Shown: positions 7,668 to 14,181 of the stretch, one piece after another | Numbering within the stretch: position 1 is the stretch's first letter | Layout: every line of letters begins with the position of its first letter | Assembly (NCBI GenBank): GCA_002298885.1 | Contig: DBMK01000363.1 | Location: 1 to 20,900, forward strand | Source of the DNA: Anaerolineaceae bacterium UBA700 | GTDB taxonomy: Bacteria > Chloroflexota > Anaerolineae > Anaerolineales > Anaerolineaceae | Direction: 5' to 3' | Length of the DNA stretch: 20,900 bases | Program-made: the position numbers and the translations under genes | The notes under the pieces: generated by a model | What the model was told of the DNA's origin: nothing | What the model saw: only the letters and a program-made list of their open reading frames with translations | Databases searched by the model: none

Positions 7668-7792
7668 CTCTCCCTCCCGTGGAAATCCGTACCTTATTTA
7701 TTATTTTACATGAAAGCGTGCGTTACGGCGCGTGAAAGCCGGATTATTACCTCATCACCCCTTGTCATATCAAAGATAATCCAAAAGTTTTA

Positions 7793-7821
7793 TTGTAAGT
7801 GGGCGGCTGAATGGATAAAAT
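7793..7821 (+). promoter_or_regulatory. sigma-70-like promoter for the 7885 gene
   Basis: TTGTAA (7793-7798), a 17-bp spacer and TAAAAT (7816-7821) fit a housekeeping promoter on the plus strand, with the ATG 63 bp past the -10. The 217-bp AT-rich gap (7668-7884) separates divergent genes, so the minus-strand kinase operon must also start here, but I see no equally convincing hexamer pair for it. Confidence 0.55.
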
Positions 7822-7884
7822 GAAATTGTCCGCAGATAATAATTAAACCAATCAATAAAGCTTTTTTTACCGGCGAGGGCCAGT

Positions 7885-8973
7885 ATGGCTGCCTTTTATA
7901 TTTATGGATTGATTGGCCTGGGTCTGTTTTCTCTCTTTTCGGCTGGTTTTTTCGCATTTAAGCTGCCCAAAGAAAGGCTGACGTTCGGGGCAAGTTTCAC
8001 TTCCAGGGAATATCGCCGGTTGTACGGCGCCCTGGCGCTCAGTGTTACCTTTTTCGCCCTGGCGGCCCTGACTGCCGGGGATTTCAATGCTGCCGGCAGC
8101 CTGGTTGATAACCGGTCCGCAGCCCTGGCCCAGACGCGGCTCAATCTATTGGGCTACCTGGTGGTGCTGGCGATCCTCGCTGGAGGGATCCTGGGAGGAA
8201 AGGCAGTCTGGAACCTGGCGCTGAGAGGGATGCGCCTGGTGGCCTCGCCCCAATGGGCGGAGCGGCGCGTGCGCGGGATCACTTTAAGCCTGATGGGAAC
8301 CATCGCCGGCGCGGCGATCATGGTGATCGTAGTTGCCGGCGGGGTAAGCCTGCTGTTTTCCAGTGACCCTGGCGGCGTCTTCCGGGGAGCCATCCAGGAC
8401 GAAGGCGATTTGTTCGCCCGTTTTGCTGCCCAGTCGGCGCAGCTTTTCGCCGGCCCGGACCCGGGCAGCCCGGTGCTTGCGATTCTGGATAAAAATACGG
8501 CGCTGGCGCTGCTGGCCAGGACCCCAACCACTGCAACGAGTGGATTGGTTTCGGTGATCGTTACCGACGGCGCCTTTGCGCAGCAAAAGGGGTGGGTGGA
8601 TGCAGCGCTGCTCAGCCGGACGCGCAACGTAGGGCTGGTGGGCTACCTGGGTGATTTTGTGACCGGACTGGTTCACCCGCTCACCTTGAAAGCCATCGGT
8701 TTTGGCTGCCTGCTGACCGGAGCGATGATCGGCCTGGTTTCATTATTCTTATGCCGGGTGTATTTCCGTTATGCCGAGCTGACTTCAATCCTTCTGGGCA
8801 TTCTGATCCTGGTGTATCGCTTTACTCTTTTCGATGCTGCGGGTATTCCGGGGGCCGCGTTTCTGATACCTGAGGCGCTGGTGGTGCTGCTGTTCGATTT
8901 CTTGCTGTCCAAGATTATCCCGCGGTGGCGGATCCCCGAAGGCGTGACTTCCCCGCCCGCCGATTCAGCTTAA
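7885..8973 (+). CDS. seven-helix membrane protein with SH3-like insert, function unknown
   Basis: A 362-residue protein. Hydrophobic helices lie at about 2-25, 48-66, 88-107 and 136-160, then a soluble stretch of roughly 100 residues, then helices at about 272-293, 296-314 and 320-344. The soluble part contains FAGPDPGSPVLAILDKNTAL and, later, QQKGWVDAALL. This pattern is typical of bacterial SH3 domains (SH3_3-like), which often bind cell-wall material. With four helices before it, the insert would face the same side as the N-terminus; topology is not settled. The start has GAGG six bases upstream and a good promoter at 7793-7821. The product is not a recognised family. It is a single gene between the divergent kinase operon and the PAS-GAF kinase. 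Confidence 0.85.
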   Translation: MAAFYIYGLIGLGLFSLFSAGFFAFKLPKERLTFGASFTSREYRRLYGALALSVTFFALAALTAGDFNAAGSLVDNRSAALAQTRLNLLGYLVVLAILAGGILGGKAVWNLALRGMRLVASPQWAERRVRGITLSLMGTIAGAAIMVIVVAGGVSLLFSSDPGGVFRGAIQDEGDLFARFAAQSAQLFAGPDPGSPVLAILDKNTALALLARTPTTATSGLVSVIVTDGAFAQQKGWVDAALLSRTRNVGLVGYLGDFVTGLVHPLTLKAIGFGCLLTGAMIGLVSLFLCRVYFRYAELTSILLGILILVYRFTLFDAAGIPGAAFLIPEALVVLLFDFLLSKIIPRWRIPEGVTSPPADSA

Positions 8974-8996
8974 TATTGAGGGGCTATTTCCTTTTT

Positions 8997-9025
8997 TTGA
9001 ACACAGCTTATAATTAAAGTATCGA
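8997..9025 (+). promoter_or_regulatory. candidate promoter region for the PAS-GAF histidine kinase
   Basis: A consensus TATAAT occurs at 9009-9014, but no good -35 lies 16-18 bp upstream of it. Alternatively TTGAAC (8997-9002), 17 bp and TATCGA (9020-9025) form a weak pair. The region is AT-rich and lies between genes, so a promoter is expected here; the exact element is uncertain. Confidence 0.3.
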
Positions 9026-9061
9026 AAGCGTCTTTTCAATATAGAGGCTAAGCCAATTTGT

Positions 9062-9095
9062 GTGCATTTTGCAGACATCGTTCTGCAAAATGCAC
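9062..9095. terminator. 14-bp perfect hairpin between genes
   Basis: Arms 9062-9075 and 9082-9095 are exactly complementary (GTGCATTTTGCAGA and its complement) around a 6-nt loop. There is no T-run after it on the plus strand, so it may be a factor-independent terminator with an internal U stretch, an mRNA-stabilising structure, or a leader element of the kinase starting at 9147. Confidence 0.5.
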
Positions 9096-9146
9096 CTGTA
9101 ATTGACCAATTATAAATACGCGTATCCAAAAATTAAAGGAAGCCTG

Positions 9147-12100
9147 ATGAAGGATGCAGCAGGGCCAACCCGACGGGCTAAAGCGGCACCGAGGAAGAGC
9201 GAAGCGGGATTCGCCGCGCTGCAAGACGAGAACCGCCGGCTGGCGGTGCAGGTGGCCGAATTAAAAGCCGCACTGGAGGCCAGGGAGATCGAAGTAGGGA
9301 GCCTGCGGGAAAGCCAGGACCGATTCCGCACCCTGGCTGAGGCCTCTTTCGATGGGATCGTTATCCTTGAAAACGGCGTGATCCTGGATGCCAACCCGCG
9401 CTTTGCCGGGATGATGGGGTACGCTCTGCCGGAGATCCTGGGAAAATCCGTGCTGGAATTCATCTACCCGGAGGACCGGGACCTGGTATGGGGGAATATC
9501 TCAACCAGGAGAGAAGAGCCTTACGAGAACCGGCTGTCGTGCAAGGACGGCTCGGTCATCACGGTGGAGGTGCGGGCGCGCCATTTTGCTTCCCGCGGAC
9601 GCCGGCTGCGGATTTCGGCGGTACGGGATATTACCGAACGCAAGACCGCCGAGGACGTGCTGCGCCAGGCTCACGAAATTTTGGAGCTGCGTGTGGCCGA
9701 ACGCACGGCCGAGCTGGCCAGGACCAACGAGCTTTTAAAGGAGAAGATAGCCGAAGGCGAGCGGGCCGGGCTGCGCCTGGCCGAAGTGGTGGACCTCAAT
9801 CAGAAGATATTTGCGGCCTCGGCGCTGGGGATCAGCGTCTTCCGGGCTTCCGGTGAAAATGTACTGGCCAACGAAGCCGCTGCCCGGATCGTCGGGGCGA
9901 CGGTTGAAGCGGTCCAGAAGCAAAATTTTCTCAAGATCCCCTCCTGGAAAGAATTCGGCCTGACCGAGATGGCGGAGAAAGCGCTGTCCACTGGCCGCGA
10001 GCAGCGGGGGGAGATGCATTTCCGTTCTAGCTTCGGCAAAGAGGTGTGGCTGGAGTTTTCCTTCACCTCTTTTTCCAGCGGCGGTGAGCCGCACCTGCTG
10101 CTGATCATGAACGACGTCACCGAGCGCATCCAGGCTCGCCAGCAATTGACCGAAACGCTCGACCTGAACCAGAAAATGATCGCCAGCTCGACGCTTGGGA
10201 TCGAGGCATTCAAGGCCTCCGGTCCTTGCGTGTTGGCCAACGAAGCAGCGGCGCGCATCGTGGGCGGTACGATCGAACAGATCCAGTCGCACGATTTTCG
10301 CAAGATCGACGCCTGGCAGGATTCGGGCATGCTGGCCTGCGCTGAAAGTGCGCTGGCAAACAACCGCGAGCAGCGCGCCGAGTTCCACGTCAATTCGACC
10401 TTTGGCAAGGAAGTGTGGCTGGATTGTTCTTTCACCCCATTTACCAGTGGCGGAGAGCCGCACCTGCTGGTCATCCTGAACGATATCAGTCAGCGCAAGC
10501 GCACCGAAGCCGAGATCGAGCAGCGCAACTACGAGCTGATGCAGGTACGCAATATCTTGAGCGGCCTGGCGACCCACCTTGACCTGAAAGAAATCCTCCA
10601 CTTCGCCCTGCAAGGCGCGATGGAGCTGACCGGATTAAGCGGCGGGACGCTGTGTCTGGTCAATGCTGAGAGGCAAACATTATCCCTTTCAGCGGCGCGC
10701 AATACATCCATAGAGATGGAGAGCGCATTAAGCAGGCAGGATATTAAGATTGGGGAGTGCCTGTGCGGCTCGGCGGCCCGCGAAGGAGAGCCGTTGATAT
10801 TGTGGGACAATGCTTCCGGCAGCGAATACGCTACGCTGGAAGCAGTGCGGGCGGAGGGGATTCGCTTCCACGCTGCACTGCCCTTGATCGCCAACCGCAA
10901 GACGATTGGGGTGCTGTGCCTGTTCGAGCGCAGCGCGAAACAGCCGACCCGTCACAGCCTGGATTTGGTCCAGGAGTTGTGCACGTCCGTGGCGCTGGCC
11001 ATTGAAAATGCCCAGCTGTACGAAAGAACTCGGCGCAACGAGGCCCGCGCCGAAGCGCTGGTACGCACGGCCAGCCGGTTGAACGCACGGCTAGAGCTGA
11101 ATGCGGTGTTCAAGACAGTGTGCGAGGAAGCGGTGCGCGCCCTCAACGTGCCGGCGGCCAATTTCTATATTTTCGACGAGACGCAAAGCGTTTTCAGCCT
11201 GGTGGCGGCATATGGCTTTGCTGACCAGGTCAATGGAAGCTCGAAAACGATGCCCTATGGTTATTACCAGTCGCTTTCGAGGCGCTACGGCACAGCAGGG
11301 ATCATCGAGGATCTGCGCCAATTTAACGAGATGCCAGGGGTGGAGCTCTACCTTGCCCAGGGTGTGCGCAGCGTGATGACGGTGAGCGTTTACCAGGGGG
11401 TCACGCTGCTGGGGCTGTTGAACGTTTTCAGCGTCGGCGAGCCGCGCAAGTTTGAGAGCGACGAGATGGCGCTGCTGCAAGGACTGGGCAACCAGGCGGC
11501 CCAGGCGGTGACCAACGCCCGCCTGTTCGAGCAGGTCTCCGCCGGGCGCGAACACCTGCGCGCCCTCTCGCAGCGGCTGGTCGAAATCCAGGAAGCGGAG
11601 CGACGCACGCTGGCACTGGAGCTGCACGACGAGTTGGGCCAACTGCTTTCCAGCACGAAGATGTCGCTGGACCTCCTCCCCCCGCTGCCCGAGGAGAGCG
11701 CCCAGGAACACCTGGTAAGGGCAAAATCGCTGGTGGGCGAGCTGGTGCGGCGGGTGCGCCAGATGTCGCTCGAACTGCGGCCGAGCATTTTGGACGACCT
11801 GGGCCTGCTGGCGGCGCTGCTGTGGCTTTTCAAGAATTACAAGGCGCAAACCGGGCAGGCGGTGGATTTTGAATACAGCGGGCTCGACCGCCGCTTTTCA
11901 CCCCCGCTCGAAATCACGGTATATCGCATCGTCCAGGAGGCGCTGACCAACGTCATTCGTCACGCCGGGGTGACACAGGTGGGGGTAAACATCTGGTCGG
12001 ACAACCAATCGCTCAACCTGCAGATCGTCGACCGGGGGAAGGGGTTTGATGCAGCGGAAGCCCTGGCGCGGCACGATTCGAGCGGCTTGAGCGGGATGCG

Positions 12101-12215
12101 TGAGCGCGCCCGGCTGCTGGGCGGCGAGTTGGTCGTCGAATCGACGCCGGGAGAGGGGACGAGCCTGTCCCTCCGGTTGCCATTCCCATCGCAGGCGGCG
12201 GATGGAGGAGAATGA
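9147..12215 (+). CDS. cytosolic PAS-PAS-PAS-GAF-GAF NarL-family histidine kinase
   Basis: A 1022-residue soluble kinase. A basic N-terminus and coiled coil (about 22-56) precede PAS1 (about 58-166, with the PAC-like ending DITERK). A second coiled coil leads to two tandem PAS-like units starting at D216 and D339. These units are 123 residues apart and share LDLNQK, LANEAAARIVG, REQR and FGKEVWL, a clear internal duplication. Two GAF domains follow (about 475-620 and 650-795). The HisKA_3 domain carries ELHDELGQ with His827. The ATPase domain has EALTNVIRHAG (Asn935), DRGKGFD, SGLSGMRERA and GEGTSL. No membrane helix is seen, so it should sense cytoplasmic signals. The ATG at 9147 has AAGGA six bases upstream; a TTG start 15 codons earlier has none. 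The response-regulator gene follows directly. Confidence 0.95.
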   Translation: MKDAAGPTRRAKAAPRKSEAGFAALQDENRRLAVQVAELKAALEAREIEVGSLRESQDRFRTLAEASFDGIVILENGVILDANPRFAGMMGYALPEILGKSVLEFIYPEDRDLVWGNISTRREEPYENRLSCKDGSVITVEVRARHFASRGRRLRISAVRDITERKTAEDVLRQAHEILELRVAERTAELARTNELLKEKIAEGERAGLRLAEVVDLNQKIFAASALGISVFRASGENVLANEAAARIVGATVEAVQKQNFLKIPSWKEFGLTEMAEKALSTGREQRGEMHFRSSFGKEVWLEFSFTSFSSGGEPHLLLIMNDVTERIQARQQLTETLDLNQKMIASSTLGIEAFKASGPCVLANEAAARIVGGTIEQIQSHDFRKIDAWQDSGMLACAESALANNREQRAEFHVNSTFGKEVWLDCSFTPFTSGGEPHLLVILNDISQRKRTEAEIEQRNYELMQVRNILSGLATHLDLKEILHFALQGAMELTGLSGGTLCLVNAERQTLSLSAARNTSIEMESALSRQDIKIGECLCGSAAREGEPLILWDNASGSEYATLEAVRAEGIRFHAALPLIANRKTIGVLCLFERSAKQPTRHSLDLVQELCTSVALAIENAQLYERTRRNEARAEALVRTASRLNARLELNAVFKTVCEEAVRALNVPAANFYIFDETQSVFSLVAAYGFADQVNGSSKTMPYGYYQSLSRRYGTAGIIEDLRQFNEMPGVELYLAQGVRSVMTVSVYQGVTLLGLLNVFSVGEPRKFESDEMALLQGLGNQAAQAVTNARLFEQVSAGREHLRALSQRLVEIQEAERRTLALELHDELGQLLSSTKMSLDLLPPLPEESAQEHLVRAKSLVGELVRRVRQMSLELRPSILDDLGLLAALLWLFKNYKAQTGQAVDFEYSGLDRRFSPPLEITVYRIVQEALTNVIRHAGVTQVGVNIWSDNQSLNLQIVDRGKGFDAAEALARHDSSGLSGMRERARLLGGELVVESTPGEGTSLSLRLPFPSQAADGGE

Positions 12216-12216
12216 G

Positions 12217-12861
12217 ATGAGCATAACGATCCTTCTGGCGGACGATCACGAGATTTTTCGGCAGGGGTTGACCATGCTGCTAGGCGCCCAGCCCGATTTT
12301 ACAGTGGTCGGCCAGGCGGCCGACGGACTGGAGGCGGTGGCCCTGGCGGAGCGGTTGCGCCCAAACGTAGTAATCGTGGACATGCTCATGCCAGGACTGA
12401 GCGGGATGGACGTTACCTGCCAGGTGCGCCAGCGCCTGCCGGAGACGCGGGTGGTAGTGCTCTCGATGCACGCCGACGAAAGCTACGTGCTGAGCGCCCT
12501 GCAGAACGGCGCCAACGCTTACGTCTTGAAAGATTCGAGCGCCGCGGACCTGGTGCAGGCGGTGCGGGCGGCCATGGCCGGGCAGCGCTTCCTCAGCCCG
12601 GTGCTGAGCGAACGGGCTATCCAGGCTTACATCAACCAGCGCCAGGCCAAGGAAGAAAACGAGTACAGCGCCCTGACCAACCGCGAGCGCGAGGTGCTGC
12701 ATCTTTCAGTCGAGGGGCTGACGGCAGGCGAGATTGGCAAGCGCCTGTCGATCAGTGTTCGCACGGTGGAGACCCACCGCGCCCACCTGATGCATAAGCT
12801 TGGGCTGCACTCGCAGGAAGAGTTGGTGGCTTTCGCAAGAAAGCAAAAAATAATCCCTTAG
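12217..12861 (+). CDS. NarL/FixJ-family response regulator
   Basis: A 214-residue two-domain regulator. The receiver (about 1-120) has Asp9, Asp10, phosphoacceptor Asp55, Ser83 and Lys105. The LuxR-type HTH (about 150-214) carries LTNREREVLHLSVEGLTAGEIGKR in outline and VRTVETHRAHLMHKL. It almost certainly receives phosphate from the PAS-GAF kinase that ends one base before its ATG. The ATG at 12217 is preferred over an in-frame ATG at 12202 because GGAGGAG sits six bases before it, inside the end of the kinase gene. DNA targets cannot be deduced. Its receiver is paralogous to the stand-alone receiver at 13159. Confidence 0.95.
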   Translation: MSITILLADDHEIFRQGLTMLLGAQPDFTVVGQAADGLEAVALAERLRPNVVIVDMLMPGLSGMDVTCQVRQRLPETRVVVLSMHADESYVLSALQNGANAYVLKDSSAADLVQAVRAAMAGQRFLSPVLSERAIQAYINQRQAKEENEYSALTNREREVLHLSVEGLTAGEIGKRLSISVRTVETHRAHLMHKLGLHSQEELVAFARKQKIIP

Positions 12862-12886
12862 ACAGCACAATTTGCCACATTGATAT

Positions 12887-13023
12887 AGACCTGACCCCCG
12901 GCCCCCTTCCCTCAAGGGAAGGGGGAGCGTACTTTCTTTGGAGTTTTTGGCGGATTTATCCGCCAAAAACTCCAAATTGTCTTCCTCCCCTCCCCTGAAG
13001 GGGAGGGGACGGGGGAGAGGTCT
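12887..13023. repeat. composite of three hairpins inside an outer inverted repeat
   Basis: Three perfect stem-loops lie in series: 12902-12925 (10-bp arms, loop TCAA), 12937-12976 (18-bp arms, loop TTTA) and 12987-13008 (9-bp arms, loop TGAA). The outer flanks 12887-12900 and 13010-13023 are near-complementary (AGACCTGACCCCCG against CGGGGGAGAGGTCT). The middle hairpin, with T- and A-runs in its stem, is a likely terminator for the response regulator ending at 12861. The C-rich hairpins and outer arms look like a dispersed repeat that has enclosed, or is enclosed by, that terminator. Confidence 0.8.
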
Positions 13024-13050
13024 GATTCAAACGCGGGGTAACAACTTGGG

Positions 13051-13107
13051 TTACTTAAGTACTACGTAAGTAAAACTACAAGATTACGCAGGCTTAAATC
13101 TGTAGTT
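13051..13107. promoter_or_regulatory. AT-rich palindromes upstream of the receiver-CheW genes
   Basis: TTACTTA (13051-13057) is mirrored by TAAGTAA (13067-13073), with TACTTAAGTA as an inner palindrome at 13052-13061. AACTAC-A-AGATT (13074-13085) then pairs with AATCTGTAGTT (13097-13107) with one bulge. These could be an operator or leader structures for the gene at 13159. No convincing promoter hexamers were found nearby. Confidence 0.3.
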
Positions 13108-13158
13108 AACGGTATACCGGAAAGGGAGCGCTTCCGATATCATCGGGCTTACAAAACC

Positions 13159-13578
13159 TTGTGCATCTCTATCCTGCTCGTCGACGATAACACTATTCTG
13201 CGCGAGACCGTCCAGACCTTTCTGGAAGATCGGGCGCGGCTCAGGGTTGTAGGCTCCACGGCCTATGGAAAAGAGGCCGTATCGCTGGTGGAGCGCCTGC
13301 ACCCCGATGTGGTTGTGCTGGATTGGGGTATGCCCGACGTAAGCGGGTTGGATGTTCTGCGCCAAGTGAAGGGACGATTTCCCGAGGTCAAGGTGGTTTT
13401 TCTTTCGATGCATGCAGATGAGGCTTACGTGTCGAGCTCGATCCAGAATGGGGCAGACGCATACGTTTTAAAAGATGATATCGTCACGCACCTGGACAAT
13501 GCGATCCGGGCTGCGGCAGCCGGCGGAACCTATATAAGGGTTGTTGAGGGAAATGGAACATCAAGTTATCGTTATTGA
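13159..13578 (+). CDS. stand-alone receiver-domain (CheY-like) protein
   Basis: A 139-residue protein consisting of one receiver domain: Asp9, Asp10, phosphoacceptor Asp55, Ser83 and Lys105 are all present. It resembles the receiver of the regulator at 12217 (shared ILL-DD, LSMHADE-YV, QNGA-AYVLKD) but has no HTH. It ends in a short polar tail (VEGNGTSSYRY) that overlaps the CheW-like gene by 26 bp. The start is uncertain. TTG at 13159 gives an N-terminus that aligns residue for residue with the paralogue, and no in-frame ATG or GTG was found upstream, but no good ribosome site precedes it. It probably acts by phosphorylation-dependent protein contact, perhaps with the CheW-like partner. Its kinase is not evident; the PAS-GAF kinase is a candidate. 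Confidence 0.85.
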   Translation: MCISILLVDDNTILRETVQTFLEDRARLRVVGSTAYGKEAVSLVERLHPDVVVLDWGMPDVSGLDVLRQVKGRFPEVKVVFLSMHADEAYVSSSIQNGADAYVLKDDIVTHLDNAIRAAAAGGTYIRVVEGNGTSSYRY

Positions 13579-13975
13579 TCTGGCCGGAGAACAATTTGGC
13601 CTCAATTCAGAATGGGTAAAGAGCATTATCAAGACCAATCCACTCCATGGCGGCTGGCGCAGCGCGGACAGCGCGCAAGCCAGGATTCGCATAGGAGACC
13701 GAGACCTGCCGGTGATCGACTTACGCGCCCTTTTTGCGCTGCCCGCCCGACAGTCCACACAGGAAAGCCAGATCGTGATCGTGGCCGTGGAGGACCTGGC
13801 TGCCGGCCTGGTGGTGGATGCGGTGTCTGGGGTATTGACGATGCCCAACGAGGCGGTCGAGCCGGTGCCCAACGCTTACGGATCAGCTTACATTCAATAT
13901 GCCAGAGGGGTTGCCAGGTTGTACCAGCGGTCGTTGATCTTGGTGGACCTGGCCAAAACGTTGCACATTCAATAG
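13553..13975 (+). CDS. CheW-like domain protein
   Basis: A 140-residue single-domain protein with the CheW fold pattern: an N-terminal strand (QVIVIDLAGEQFGL), IRIGDRDLPVIDLRALF (46-61), QIVIVAVEDLAAGLVVDAV (73-91), then EPVP and a C-terminal YARGVARLYQRSLILVDLAKTL. In chemotaxis-type systems CheW couples receptors to the kinase CheA. No CheA or methyl-accepting protein lies in this window, so here it is a lone scaffold. The ATG at 13553 has GAGGG just upstream with tight spacing; a TTG four codons earlier is an alternative. It overlaps the receiver gene, so the two are cotranslated and probably work together. The HD-GYP gene follows after 206 bp. Confidence 0.85.
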   Translation: MEHQVIVIDLAGEQFGLNSEWVKSIIKTNPLHGGWRSADSAQARIRIGDRDLPVIDLRALFALPARQSTQESQIVIVAVEDLAAGLVVDAVSGVLTMPNEAVEPVPNAYGSAYIQYARGVARLYQRSLILVDLAKTLHIQ

Positions 13976-14022
13976 CCCCTTCTTCTGCAGCCCTCCCCCC
14001 TGCAGGAACGCTTTATCGGTAG

Positions 14023-14053
14023 CGGCAGGGTAGAGTCTGACTCTGCCCTGCCG
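14023..14053. terminator. 14-bp hairpin after the CheW-like gene
   Basis: Arms 14023-14036 and 14040-14053 pair fully except for one T-G position, around the loop CTG. It is GC-rich and not followed by a T-run, so termination is only possible, not shown. It lies in the 206-bp gap (13976-14181) before the HD-GYP gene, which otherwise shows no clear element. Confidence 0.45.
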
Positions 14054-14181
14054 GCGGGGAGGGAAAATGGATCGAAGAACGCAGTTGTGAAACAGGGGGA
14101 TGGATGGGTCAGTTCGAATTATGGAGCAAAACTCGGACGGATTAATGCTCAACCTGATATTTTTTAAGGGATCATTTTTGC

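Noticed and set aside
9102..9146. TTG start giving a 15-residue longer PAS-GAF kinase
   Set aside because: It has no ribosome site, while the ATG at 9147 has AAGGA at good spacing.
9735..10613. Long open frame on the minus strand opposite the PAS-GAF kinase (292 codons)
   Set aside because: It is antisense to a gene with clear PAS domains, has no recognisable domain or ribosome site, and reflects GC-rich codon bias on the opposite strand.
13541..13578. Frameshifted response regulator: receiver and following gene as one broken gene
   Set aside because: The downstream frame encodes a complete CheW-like domain with its own ATG, not an HTH domain, so two overlapping genes are more likely than a frameshift.
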